The notes beneath the pieces are model-generated. The model searched no databases and had not been told where the DNA came from. It saw only the letters and a list, made by a program, of their open reading frames with translations. The position numbers and the translations under genes are program-made. Below, in pieces: positions 1-8,145 of a DNA stretch of 64,000 nt (the stretch's first letter is position 1; every line of letters starts with the position of its first letter). Where the stretch lies: contig JAVKFU010000020.1 in NCBI GenBank assembly GCA_040223695.1, positions 1-64,000 of the forward strand, in the 5' to 3' direction. This DNA is from Deltaproteobacteria bacterium. GTDB lineage: Bacteria > Desulfobacterota_D > UBA1144 > Nemesobacterales > UBA2774.

Positions 1-121
1 CTCCGGCCTTGTCCAATACCTTCGTTATCGCCGCCGTGAGCGTCGTCTTACCATGGTCTACGTGACCTATAGTCCCTATGTTTAAGTGCGGCTTCCCCCG
101 CGCAAATCTCTCCTTAGACAT
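1..121 (-). CDS. tuf: Elongation factor Tu, N-terminal fragment (cut by window edge)
   Basis: Reverse-strand reading from the ATG at 121-119 gives about 40 residues that match the EF-Tu amino terminus: [20 protein letters not shown], followed directly by the P-loop [10 protein letters not shown]-Tu is the GTPase that carries aminoacyl-tRNA to the ribosome. The rest of the gene lies beyond position 1. It sits directly downstream of four tRNA genes in the order Thr-Tyr-Gly-Thr, the classic tRNA-tufB arrangement of many bacteria, so it is probably co-transcribed with them. An AGGAGG-type ribosome site is visible just upstream (around 134-139 on the reverse strand). Confidence 0.97.
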   Translation of the reverse strand, partial: MSKERFARGKPHLNIGTIGHVDHGKTTLTAAITKVLDKAG

Positions 122-173
122 CTTATCTCTCTACCTCCTTAGATGATTAAAGACCAGGCAAACAGACTGCCTG

Positions 174-249
174 TGGAGCCCACGAGCGGACTTGAACCGC
201 TGACCTCATCCTTACCAAGGATGTGCTCTGCCGACTGAGCTACGTGGGC
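174..249 (-). tRNA. thrT: tRNA-Thr (anticodon GGT), CCA encoded
   Basis: The reverse strand folds as a 76-nt cloverleaf. The acceptor GCCCACG pairs with CGTGGGC, the anticodon loop CTTGGTAAG carries GGT, the T arm contains GGTTCAAGTCC, and the 3' end reads TCCA, so CCA is encoded. It is the last tRNA before tuf. Confidence 0.96.
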
Positions 250-262
250 AAAGCTATTAATG

Positions 263-336
263 AGCGGGAGACGGGATTCGAACCCGCGACCCTCAGCTTG
301 GAAGGCTGATGCTCTAGCCAACTGAGCTACTCCCGC
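263..336 (-). tRNA. glyT: tRNA-Gly (anticodon TCC)
   Basis: The reverse strand gives a 74-nt cloverleaf. The acceptor GCGGGAG pairs with CTCCCGC, the anticodon loop CTTCCAA carries TCC, and the T arm contains GGTTCGAATCC. The 3' end reads T followed by CAT, so CCA is not encoded here, unlike both neighbouring Thr tRNAs; a CCA-adding enzyme would be needed. Confidence 0.96.
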
Positions 337-415
337 CTTCACAGCATATAAGCTGCATAAAACTCTTATTCTGAAGTAATAAAGCAAAGTCATAATATTT
401 CCTTTCGTAATGCTC

Positions 416-498
416 TGGGGAGGGCAGGATTCGAACCTACGTAGGCTTGCACCGGCAGATTTACAGTCTGCTGCTTTTGACCACTCAGCCACCTCCCC
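416..498 (-). tRNA. tyrU: tRNA-Tyr (anticodon GTA), long variable arm
   Basis: The reverse strand gives an 83-nt class II tRNA. The acceptor GGGGAGG pairs with CCTCCCC, the anticodon in ACTGTAAATC is GTA, and a long variable arm follows. The T arm is GTAGG-TTCGAAT-CCTGC with one T-G pair. The discriminator is A and CCA is not encoded. Confidence 0.95.
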
Positions 499-545
499 CC
501 GAAAACAATTCTCCGTAAGTCTTTGTAATTGCGACATTTTTCCGA

Positions 546-620
546 TGGAGCTGGCGAAGGGATTTGAACCCCCGGCCTGCTGATTACAAATCAGCTGCTC
601 TACCACTGAGCTACGCCAGC
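546..620 (-). tRNA. thrU: tRNA-Thr (anticodon TGT), CCA encoded
   Basis: The reverse strand gives a 75-nt cloverleaf. The acceptor GCTGGCG pairs with CGCCAGC, the anticodon loop TTTGTAA carries TGT, and the 3' end is TCCA. It is the first tRNA of the Thr-Tyr-Gly-Thr-tuf unit, about 80 nt downstream of the proposed promoter. Confidence 0.96.
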
Positions 621-701
621 CGCTTAATATTTCTTAGTTTTCTACGGATTCTCCATTAAAATGAAATTAGATAGAACTCGCCCGTGTATATAAAATCATG
701 T

Positions 702-731
702 ATATTAACATGATTAAGGCGATATTGTCAA
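702..731 (-). promoter_or_regulatory. Promoter of tRNA-tuf operon with inverted repeat on the -10
   Basis: On the reverse strand a perfect -35 TTGACA (726-731) is followed after 18 nt by TAATAT (702-707). An exact 8-bp inverted repeat, AATCATGT...ACATGATT (694-715), has this -10 hexamer as its 6-nt centre. The site faces the tRNA genes. The role of the repeat as an operator is inference. Confidence 0.6.
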
Positions 732-753
732 GATTCGGAATAGATTTGACCGA

Positions 754-1221
754 TCAATAAAGAGACACCATTATCTCCGCTTCGGCGACTTTTGACTCAC
801 CGACACTGGCCTCACCCTCAAATATGAAAACCCTGGACCGCTTTTTCTTCATCCTTACTTCCATTCTCACAATGTCATCGGGAAGAACCGCTTTTCTGAA
901 CCTTACACGCTCCAGCCCCGCGAGGTAAGCTCCCGTATGCCCCTTCTCACTGAGCTCATCAGTGAACGAGGCGTATATTAAAACCCCCCCGGTCTGAGCG
1001 AGCGCTTCCACGATTATAACGCCCGGGACAATTGGGTTTCCGGGGAAATGCCCTCTAAAAAAGTCCTCTTCCGGGCCGAATCTCTTCTCCGCCAATATCC
1101 TTGATCCGGTCTCAACCTCGAGCACCCGGTCGACAAACAAAAAAGGGTCCCGGTGCGGTATATACCCCTTGATGGTTTCGGTATCAATCAATTTTTGTAT
1201 CGGGCTCCCGTTTGTTTGCAA
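754..1221 (-). CDS. fabZ: 3-hydroxyacyl-ACP dehydratase FabZ
   Basis: A 155-residue hot-dog-fold enzyme that dehydrates (3R)-hydroxyacyl-ACP in fatty-acid elongation. The motif GHFPGNPIVPGVIIVEALAQ holds the catalytic His58 and Glu72, and an upstream PHRDPFLFVDRV segment is typical of FabZ. The length is normal. It is the last gene of the leftward run lysS-lolC/E-lolD-bamA-skp-fabZ, 11 nt after the Skp gene. In many Gram-negatives lpxD lies between skp and fabZ and lpxA follows; both are missing here, and the tRNA-tuf unit comes next. Cytosolic. Confidence 0.95.
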   Translation of the reverse strand: MQTNGSPIQKLIDTETIKGYIPHRDPFLFVDRVLEVETGSRILAEKRFGPEEDFFRGHFPGNPIVPGVIIVEALAQTGGVLIYASFTDELSEKGHTGAYLAGLERVRFRKAVLPDDIVRMEVRMKKKRSRVFIFEGEASVGESKVAEAEIMVSLY

Positions 1222-1232
1222 TCCGACCTTTA

Positions 1233-1739
1233 CTATCTTGCATCATAAGCCTTTATAACTTTCTGGGTTATATCGATGGTAGGATTCGCGAAAATCACAC
1301 CGCCCTCGGTCTTTTCTATTATGAGAGTATAACCCTCCGATTTGCCGATAGACTGAAGTATGCCATCTAAATCCTTTAATATTTTTTCCAAAAGTTCAAA
1401 GTCCTTTTTCTGTAATTCGTCCCTGAAATCGGCTCTGGACCTCTGTAGCTCCTTATCGAGCTGCTCGATTTGATCCGCTTTCTGTTTACGCGTTGTCTCG
1501 TTCATAACGGGACCGTTCTGAATGAACTCATTTTTCATCCTTTCGAGCTGAGCCCTTTTACTTTCTATAATCTGTTGTTTCTGCTTGAACTCGCTCTCGA
1601 ACTGAGTTTTAGCGGCTTTACCCGCCCTCGAAGTGGCTATGACCTGCTGTAAATCTATTACCCCTATCTTGTTTTCCTGGGAGTAAGAAAAAACAGGCAT
1701 CAACAGCAATAAACCTAAAGCAATAATAAGTAATCTCAT
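1233..1739 (-). CDS. Skp/OmpH-family periplasmic chaperone
   Basis: 168 residues. A signal peptide (about residues 1-20, LLIIALGLLLLMPVFSYSQ) is followed by IGVIDLQQVIATSRAGKAAK, the conserved start of the OmpH/Skp domain. A long charged heptad-like segment (about 45-130) should form the helical-hairpin tentacles. The family binds unfolded outer-membrane proteins in the periplasm and hands them to the BAM complex. It lies 16 nt downstream of bamA, the usual place for skp, and 11 nt before fabZ, so it is part of the same operon. Confidence 0.92.
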   Translation of the reverse strand: MRLLIIALGLLLLMPVFSYSQENKIGVIDLQQVIATSRAGKAAKTQFESEFKQKQQIIESKRAQLERMKNEFIQNGPVMNETTRKQKADQIEQLDKELQRSRADFRDELQKKDFELLEKILKDLDGILQSIGKSEGYTLIIEKTEGGVIFANPTIDITQKVIKAYDAR

Positions 1740-1755
1740 CTAATACCTCCTCATT

Positions 1756-4167
1756 CTAGAATAATGTACCTACGGTAAACTGTATTTCAAAACTGTCCTC
1801 ATCCGGCAATCTGTCCCCTATCGGGAATCCCACTTCCAACCTCAGAGGCCCCAGCGGGGACACCCACCTAATCCCGAATCCCACGTCTTTCCTCAAATCG
1901 TTCGGATTTATCGTCAGGTCCTCACCGTCATTGAAGGCGTTGCCCATATCGAAGAATAAAACTCCTCTGAGCCCAACCTGAGGGATAACCGGAAACACAA
2001 AATCAGCCGAAAATAAAAGCTCCTGAACACCGCCTATTATTACGAAATCACCATCAGCAGTCGGAACCCTGGGCCCCACTCTTCTGAATCCGAAACCCCT
2101 CAACGAGTTCGGCCCGCCCAAAAAGAACCTCTCGCCAACTACCAGATCGTTGCCATTATTCATAAGATTTATGATGCCGTAGCGTCCTCTCACCGTAAAA
2201 ACCGTTCCGAACCAGAGAGGAAACCACTGCCTGGTGGATATAGTATATTTGATAAAATCCGTATCTCCACCTATGCCCGCAAACTCAACGTTGGTGCTGC
2301 TCAAATTTCCCGCGCTCGGATCGAGGAGATTGTTTCTCGAGTCCCAAATAAATCCAAGACCCAAACTGCTAATGGTCCTGTTAGAGTTAGTTAGAATTAG
2401 TCTGGCATCGTTGTCGATATCGCCTATTTTGAGATTTTCGAGCCTGTAGGTGACGTTCCCGCTTAAATATCTCCATATACGTCTTCCCACTGTCAGGCTG
2501 CCCCCCCATGATTTTCTATCGAAGTCTCTGAATTGCCTGTCCGTTCTGAAGACAAGCGCATCCAGCGTCCAGTCGGAGTCCAGGAAATGGGGATCCTGAT
2601 AGTTCACGAAAAACAGCTGTGTCACGCCGCCTATCTGCGCATTGAGTGAAATCCTCTTGCCGTAACCGAAAAGATTGGCTTCCTGAATCTGGCCGGCAAA
2701 AATAAACGTTTCGATTGAGCTGAACCCACCGGCCACGCTGAAGAATCCGGTAGGTTTTTCCTCCACCTTTACCTTCAGGTCAAGCTGGTCCTCGGTACCC
2801 GGCACACGCTCGGAGGCAACCTCTACATTCTCTTCAAAGAACCCGAGTCTCGTAACTCTGGACTTTATAGCCTGAACCTCGCTTGCGTTAAAGAGCTGAT
2901 CCTCCTCAATGGGTATCTCCCTTCTGATCACCTTGTCTCTGGTTCGTGTGTTGCCGACTATGTCAATATACCTTACATATACTTCGGGTCCTTTTTCTAT
3001 CTTGAACTGAACATCCACAGTTAAATTCTGCCGGTCGAGTTTGAACCCGGGCTCGACGTTGGCAAACGCGTAGCCCTTGTCTCCGTAGAAAGTCGTGAGT
3101 CCGGCAATGTCTTCGGCAAGCAAACTCCCCCTGAATATCTCGCCGGATTTAAGCTTTAACAAACTACCGAGCTCTTCTTCGGTAGTTATCAAATCCCCGG
3201 CAAACGTCAGCTCATCGACTTTGTACTGATTACCCTCATCGACTTTAAAAGTTACGATATAACCTTTCTCGTCTTCGCTGTACTGTACCTCGGGCTTACT
3301 CACCTTTACGTCCAGGAAACCGTTGTCAATATAGGTTGACCTCAGTCTCTCGGAATCGTTGTCAATTTCCTGCGGATTATACAACCCTTTCTTTGAAATA
3401 AAAGAGAACATCCCCTTGGGTTTTGAGTAGAGTCCCTTTTTAATCACCTTTGTCTTTAATTTTTCGTTCCCTATAAAAACAACCTTTTTTATATATGCCT
3501 TTTTACCCTCTTTAATATCGTAGGTTACGCTTACCGTGCCTTCCCCCTCGGGCTCAATGTTGTAATCAACCACCGTGCCTACCAGGCCGTTTTGTGCGTA
3601 TAACTCTTTGATAGCCTCCTGGCTCTTCTTGACTTTATTCAGGTCAATAATACGGCCTTCCTTTACGTCGATTACCTCAAGAATCTTATCGCTTTTAATG
3701 TCTTTATTTCCCCTTATCCTGAGATCGGCAACGACGGGTTTTTCCTTTACCTTGAAAATCAATACGACTCCCGTAGGCGTCTTCTCCGTTTCTGCCCGGA
3801 CATCCTCGAATGAGCCCAATTGATAAATCTTTTTTATATCCTCTCTGACGGTCTTTGAGGAAACGGGTTCACCGACCTTTGAGGAAACATTGAGACCTAT
3901 AAGCTCCTTTTCAACCCTCTTATTGCCCTCTACCTTTATCTCAACTATCCTTCGGGGCTGTTGATCCTCTGCCTCCCGACCCTCCTCCACCGACTCCCCG
4001 CTTTCCGTATCGACCCCTTCAGCAGGTTTCTCGACCGCAGTATCATTTTCAGTCGTCTGCGCGGTAGCAGCCGGGACAATTGGAAGAGCCGAAACAAGCA
4101 TCAACAGGATTGCCGCGCACAGCACTGTATCGAGTCCACGTTTAATTTGCATCCACAATTTTCCCAT
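1756..4167 (-). CDS. bamA: Outer-membrane protein assembly factor BamA
   Basis: 803 residues, the normal length. An N-terminal signal peptide is followed by an acidic stretch (about 38-70), then five POTRA repeats (roughly 72-480; repeats begin near IVEIKVEGNKRV, VADLRIRGNKDI and YVRYIDIVGNTRT), then a 16-strand barrel of the Omp85 type. The loop-6 signature LRGFGFRR is present and the protein ends in a terminal strand, VGTLF. BamA inserts beta-barrel proteins into the outer membrane. The listed ATG overlaps lolD by 26 nt; Met6 (ATG near 4152) is an equally plausible start, with an 11-nt overlap. Skp follows directly. Confidence 0.96.
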   Translation of the reverse strand: MGKLWMQIKRGLDTVLCAAILLMLVSALPIVPAATAQTTENDTAVEKPAEGVDTESGESVEEGREAEDQQPRRIVEIKVEGNKRVEKELIGLNVSSKVGEPVSSKTVREDIKKIYQLGSFEDVRAETEKTPTGVVLIFKVKEKPVVADLRIRGNKDIKSDKILEVIDVKEGRIIDLNKVKKSQEAIKELYAQNGLVGTVVDYNIEPEGEGTVSVTYDIKEGKKAYIKKVVFIGNEKLKTKVIKKGLYSKPKGMFSFISKKGLYNPQEIDNDSERLRSTYIDNGFLDVKVSKPEVQYSEDEKGYIVTFKVDEGNQYKVDELTFAGDLITTEEELGSLLKLKSGEIFRGSLLAEDIAGLTTFYGDKGYAFANVEPGFKLDRQNLTVDVQFKIEKGPEVYVRYIDIVGNTRTRDKVIRREIPIEEDQLFNASEVQAIKSRVTRLGFFEENVEVASERVPGTEDQLDLKVKVEEKPTGFFSVAGGFSSIETFIFAGQIQEANLFGYGKRISLNAQIGGVTQLFFVNYQDPHFLDSDWTLDALVFRTDRQFRDFDRKSWGGSLTVGRRIWRYLSGNVTYRLENLKIGDIDNDARLILTNSNRTISSLGLGFIWDSRNNLLDPSAGNLSSTNVEFAGIGGDTDFIKYTISTRQWFPLWFGTVFTVRGRYGIINLMNNGNDLVVGERFFLGGPNSLRGFGFRRVGPRVPTADGDFVIIGGVQELLFSADFVFPVIPQVGLRGVLFFDMGNAFNDGEDLTINPNDLRKDVGFGIRWVSPLGPLRLEVGFPIGDRLPDEDSFEIQFTVGTLF

Positions 4168-4816
4168 CAGAGAGTCTTATTCTCCTGTTCATCCGCCTTG
4201 CGATTTCCTGATTGTGCGTTACTAATACTGAAGTAATTCCATACTCCCCGTTCAGTTTTAAAAACAAATCCAGTATTGACACCCCTGTGTCCAGATCCAG
4301 ATTCCCGGTCGGTTCATCCGCTAAAATAACCTTGGGCTTCAAAACTACGGCGCGGGCTATTGCAACCCTTTGCTGCTCACCCCCCGAAAGCTCGCCCGGG
4401 CGGTGTTCAAGCCTTTGCTCGAGGCCGACCTTTGTCAGAACATCGGCAGCCATTTCCTTAGCCTTCTCCCAATCCATTCCGTTAATCAAACACGGCATCA
4501 TGACATTCTCAAGCGCGCTGAATTCCGGAAGCAGGTAATGAAACTGGAACACAAATCCTATTTCGCGATTTCTGAAAGAGTCAAGCCCTCCGTCGTTTTG
4601 CTCAAAAACGTTAGTGTCCCCGTAGTAGACATTTCCTTCGGTCGGACGTTCCAGTGTGCCTATAATATGCAGCAGGGTGCTTTTCCCCGATCCCGAAACA
4701 CCGACAACAGCAACCGTTTCCCCGCTTAATATGTCAAGATCAATTCCCCGTAGAGCCTCTACTTTGCCTCCCCTGGTCTCAAACACCTTCCATAAATCTC
4801 GTACGCGAATCTCCAT
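4142..4816 (-). CDS. lolD: Lipoprotein-releasing ABC transporter ATPase LolD
   Basis: 224-residue ABC ATPase. Walker A GVSGSGKS lies at 39-46, the signature LSGGEQQRVAIARA near 143, Walker B VILADEPTGNLD near 163, and a switch His is in VTHNQEIA. It belongs to the MacB/LolD subfamily. With LolC/E it extracts lipoproteins from the inner membrane for delivery to the outer membrane. It starts 4 nt after the permease gene ends and overlaps bamA, so translation is probably coupled. Confidence 0.93.
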   Translation of the reverse strand: MEIRVRDLWKVFETRGGKVEALRGIDLDILSGETVAVVGVSGSGKSTLLHIIGTLERPTEGNVYYGDTNVFEQNDGGLDSFRNREIGFVFQFHYLLPEFSALENVMMPCLINGMDWEKAKEMAADVLTKVGLEQRLEHRPGELSGGEQQRVAIARAVVLKPKVILADEPTGNLDLDTGVSILDLFLKLNGEYGITSVLVTHNQEIARRMNRRIRLSDGKIVDAN

Positions 4817-4819
4817 TTC

Positions 4820-6127
4820 TTACTCATACCTTAGTGCCTCAATCGGATCTTTTCGAGACGCCTGAAATGATGGATACAAAGTTGCCACAAAACAGATTAA
4901 TATGCTGAAAAAAGCAACCGTTATAAAATAAATCGGTTCAATTTTAACTGGAAACTCGGAAATAGGATAGACATTATTATCAAATGGAATAAGTTTCCTT
5001 ATTATTTCACTGGTTTTTAGCAAGTAACAGATACCGAAACCCGCCAAACTTCCGAGCAGAGTACCCACAACGCCGATAATCATTCCGTCGGTTATAAATA
5101 TCTTTAAAATACCGCTCTTAGTAGCGCCCATAGCCCGGAGTATGGCTATGTCCCTCCCCTTTTCCATCACTACCATCGTAAGGGTGCTCACTATGTCGAG
5201 CGCCGCCACAAGCACTATAAAACCGAGGAATATTGCGATCGCAATTCTTTCCAGACGAAGAGCCTTAAAGAGACTCTTGTTCACCTCTTCCCAATTCCGG
5301 GTGTAATAAGGAAACCCCAGGGTTGCGGTGATTTCCTTACCTATTTTTTTTGCTGCGTAGATATCTTTTACCTTTATCTCTACGCCCGAGACTTCCCCTT
5401 CCATATCGAAAAAGTCCATCGCGTCCTTGAGATCCACATAGGAAATAGAGGAATCGTATTCAATCATGCCGTAATCAAATATGCCTATTATTTCAAATTT
5501 CTTGACCTTTGCGGTTGCCCCGAACGGACCCATCTTGCCGAAAGGAGAGACCAGACTTACAAGGTCGCCTTCGATGACGCCCAGCGTATTAGCAAGCTCC
5601 TTACCTATCAGAATCGGCGGTCTTCCCGATTCCGTCACAGTATCAAGCTTTCCAAGAACTTCTTTCCCTATTTCCCTGGCCTGCTCATCAGCTATTTTGT
5701 CCTTTCCGTCATTCTTCCCCAGCATCCCCCGCCCTATCGCCTGCTCGATATTCGTAACGGTCCCGGCGGTTTCAGGATCTATCCCCCTCACTACCGAGCC
5801 CGAAACGTTTCTTTCACTTGCTATCATTCCCTGCCCGTAAATAAACGGACTAGCGCCTACAACACTTGTGAAATCGAGTGCTTCATCCTTAATTTCGGTG
5901 TAATCCTTCATAGGGCCGTCGTAGCTCAGGACCACGAGGTGAGAGCTAACCCCCAGTATTCTCTCTCTGAGCTCCTCCTCAAAGCCGCCCATGACGCCAA
6001 GCACTACGTTCAGAGCCATGACCCCTATAATTACTCCAAGAATAGAAATAATTCCGATAATGGAAGTAAACTTCTGCTTCCGCCTCGAACTGAGGTATCT
6101 GAGTCCTATAAAAAATTCGTATTTCAT
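4820..6127 (-). CDS. Lipoprotein-releasing permease LolC/LolE family
   Basis: 435 residues with LolC/E topology: one TM segment near residues 22-47, a large periplasmic MacB_PCD-type domain (about 50-275), and three C-terminal TM segments in an FtsX-like domain. The N-terminal pattern GLRYLSSRRKQKFTSIIGII and the C-terminal YPSFQASRKDPIEALRYE are family hallmarks. A single permease gene is present, which suggests a homodimeric LolF-type arrangement rather than separate LolC and LolE; this is inference, since a paralogue could lie elsewhere. Its ATG overlaps the lysS stop by 4 nt (ATGA). Confidence 0.92.
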   Translation of the reverse strand: MKYEFFIGLRYLSSRRKQKFTSIIGIISILGVIIGVMALNVVLGVMGGFEEELRERILGVSSHLVVLSYDGPMKDYTEIKDEALDFTSVVGASPFIYGQGMIASERNVSGSVVRGIDPETAGTVTNIEQAIGRGMLGKNDGKDKIADEQAREIGKEVLGKLDTVTESGRPPILIGKELANTLGVIEGDLVSLVSPFGKMGPFGATAKVKKFEIIGIFDYGMIEYDSSISYVDLKDAMDFFDMEGEVSGVEIKVKDIYAAKKIGKEITATLGFPYYTRNWEEVNKSLFKALRLERIAIAIFLGFIVLVAALDIVSTLTMVVMEKGRDIAILRAMGATKSGILKIFITDGMIIGVVGTLLGSLAGFGICYLLKTSEIIRKLIPFDNNVYPISEFPVKIEPIYFITVAFFSILICFVATLYPSFQASRKDPIEALRYE

Positions 6128-7587
6128 TCGGGCCTTAGATGTGGAAAGAAAATTACCTCCCTGATTGAGGGAGAATTTGTAAAAAGCATAACGAGACGGT
6201 CAATACCGATACCGGCTCCGGCGGTGGGGGGCATACCGTGTTCAAGAGCGGTAACGAAATCAAGATCCATTTCATGCGCCTCTTCCTCGCCCCTTGTTTT
6301 TAAATCAAGCTGCTTTGTGAATCTTTCCTTCTGGTCTATAGGATCGTTGAGCTCGGAAAAAGCGTTTGCAATCTCGCGGCCGAAAATGTATAGCTCGAAG
6401 CGGTCCGTAATGTCCGGATTGGCTTCGTTTTTTCTTGCCAGCGGGGAGACTTCGAGAGGAAAACCGTAAACAAAGGTAGGGTCTACGAGCTCGTCCCCCG
6501 TAAGGGTTTCAAATATTTCGACTATGGCCTTACCCTTTATTCCCCTGTGATCTACTCCCAGGGAGTCGGCCTTTTCAAAAAGCTTCGATTCACTGGACAG
6601 AGTCTCCTTTCCCAGAGACCGCTCAAGGGACTCGATTATATTAATCCTCTTCCAGGGCCGGCTCATATCTATCTCGGCGTCCCCGTATTCAAACTTCAGC
6701 GATCCCTTAATTTCCTGAGATAACATGCAAACAAGCTCTTCTATCAAATCCATAAGATCCTCGTATGTCGCATAGGCCTGATAGAGCTCTATCATTGTAA
6801 ACTCAGGATTGTGCTGTGTGGATACTCCTTCATTCCTGAAGGTCCTCCCTATTTCGTAAACCCTTTCAATCCCGCCTATAACGAGCCTTTTAAGGTAGAG
6901 CTCGGGGGCAATTCTGAGATATAATTCCATGTCCAGGGCATTGTGGTGAGTTTCAAAGGGCCTGGCAGCGGCTCCCCCCGGTATAGGATGAAGTATCGGT
7001 GTTTCAACCTCGGTAAAATCCCTCTCATCCAGGAACTTTCTCATTAATTTTATTATTCTGCTTCTGGTAAGGAATATTTCCTTTATGTCAGGATTCGAAA
7101 TCAGGTCCAGATAACGCTGTCTGTATCTGGCTTCAACATCCTTGAGACCGTGCCATTTCTCGGGCAGGGGATGAAGCGTCTTGGTCAGCAGTTTGAACTC
7201 TTTCACGTTGACCGTGAGTTCACCCGTTCTGGTCTTAAACAAATTTCCCCGAATCCCTATGAAATCCCCCAGATCGACAAACTTTTTAAAGAACTTGAGG
7301 TCTTCCTCGCCTATAACATCCTTTTTCATATAGCCCTGGATTCTTCCCGCCCTGTCTGCGATATGAAAAAAGAGGCTTTTCCCGAAATCCCTCAGGGCAA
7401 CGACCCTGCCGGCAAGGGAAAATTCATCCGTCAGCCTTTCAAGCTCATCTCCTGTCTTATCTCCGTACAAAGACAAGAGCCCGGAAGTAACATGATCAGG
7501 CTTGTATCCGTTGGCAAACGGATTTACACCTAACCTTCTTAATTCATTAAGCTTTTCTTTTCGCTGTTCAAACTGTTCGTTTTCCAT
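6124..7587 (-). CDS. lysS: Lysyl-tRNA synthetase, class II
   Basis: 487 residues. An OB-fold anticodon-binding domain (about 55-150) precedes the class II catalytic core with motif 2 (YEIGRTFRNEG, near 245) and motif 3 (GAGIGIDRLVMLF, near 465). It charges tRNA-Lys. First gene of the envelope operon, overlapping the LolC/E gene by 4 nt; a lysS-lolC/E pairing is seen in several deltaproteobacterial-type genomes. There is no Shine-Dalgarno before the ATG, and a good promoter ends 14 nt upstream, so the transcript probably has a very short leader. Confidence 0.96.
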   Translation of the reverse strand: MENEQFEQRKEKLNELRRLGVNPFANGYKPDHVTSGLLSLYGDKTGDELERLTDEFSLAGRVVALRDFGKSLFFHIADRAGRIQGYMKKDVIGEEDLKFFKKFVDLGDFIGIRGNLFKTRTGELTVNVKEFKLLTKTLHPLPEKWHGLKDVEARYRQRYLDLISNPDIKEIFLTRSRIIKLMRKFLDERDFTEVETPILHPIPGGAAARPFETHHNALDMELYLRIAPELYLKRLVIGGIERVYEIGRTFRNEGVSTQHNPEFTMIELYQAYATYEDLMDLIEELVCMLSQEIKGSLKFEYGDAEIDMSRPWKRINIIESLERSLGKETLSSESKLFEKADSLGVDHRGIKGKAIVEIFETLTGDELVDPTFVYGFPLEVSPLARKNEANPDITDRFELYIFGREIANAFSELNDPIDQKERFTKQLDLKTRGEEEAHEMDLDFVTALEHGMPPTAGAGIGIDRLVMLFTNSPSIREVIFFPHLRPE

Positions 7588-7601
7588 GGTTAAAGCTAAA
7601 G

Positions 7602-7630
7602 GTTCTACCCCAAAAGGATGGCAACGTCAA
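7602..7630 (-). promoter_or_regulatory. Promoter of lysS-lol-bam operon
   Basis: Reverse strand: TTGACG (7625-7630), 17-nt spacer, TAGAAC (7602-7607). The -10 ends 14 nt before the lysS ATG, so the leader should be about 8 nt and carries no ribosome site. Confidence 0.6.
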
Positions 7631-7678
7631 GCAAATATCCTTATCGTATTTAAGTGGAGATTTTGGCAAAAGTTATAA

Positions 7679-8086
7679 TTATTCCTTCTTTTCGTCCAGA
7701 ATAATATACGTTGCGATTGCCTTGGCAACAAGTTTATTTTCATTGTAGATATCCACCTCGGCGGGGACCACCCTTCCCTCACGGAGAACTCTGGCTTCAG
7801 CTTCTATAATTCCGTCGGCTACGGGGGCCAGATAGTTGATCTTCATCTCGATAGTTACGAATCGTTTACCATCGGCATCCGTAATACCGGCAATCGCGAC
7901 AGCCGCCGCGGAATCAGCCAGTGTCGATAACACGCCGCCGTGTGTATATCCGTAGGGATTAGTCAGCCTCTCTTCCGTACGCATGGTCAGTTTGCCGTAG
8001 CCGGGCCGCATTTCGGCGATTTCAATTCCGAGAAAATCCCAGAATGGAACTACGGGAAACTTCTTTTTCATGTCACTATCCGCCAA
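7679..8086 (-). CDS. PaaI/YdiI-type hot-dog thioesterase
   Basis: 135 residues of the 4HBT hot-dog fold. The segment NPYGYTHGGVLSTLADSAAAVA matches the PaaI-type pattern (HGG followed by a helix with the D of LADSA). Members hydrolyse acyl- or aryl-CoA thioesters in the cytosol; the substrate cannot be read from sequence. The chosen start is TTG (8086-8084), supported by AAGGAGGA 7 nt upstream (8094-8101). It follows the MFS gene by about 59 nt and may be co-transcribed with it. No pathway genes nearby identify its substrate. Confidence 0.8.
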   Translation of the reverse strand: MADSDMKKKFPVVPFWDFLGIEIAEMRPGYGKLTMRTEERLTNPYGYTHGGVLSTLADSAAAVAIAGITDADGKRFVTIEMKINYLAPVADGIIEAEARVLREGRVVPAEVDIYNENKLVAKAIATYIILDEKKE

Positions 8087-8145
8087 ATTTGATTCCTCCT
8101 TATGAGTCTGAATTTAAACTGGATTAGAGAAAGGCTTTAAGCCTT

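Noticed and set aside
139-606. A 155-codon open frame over the tRNA genes
   Set aside because: It is an artefact of stable tRNA sequence on the opposite strand; four complete cloverleaves occupy the same bases.
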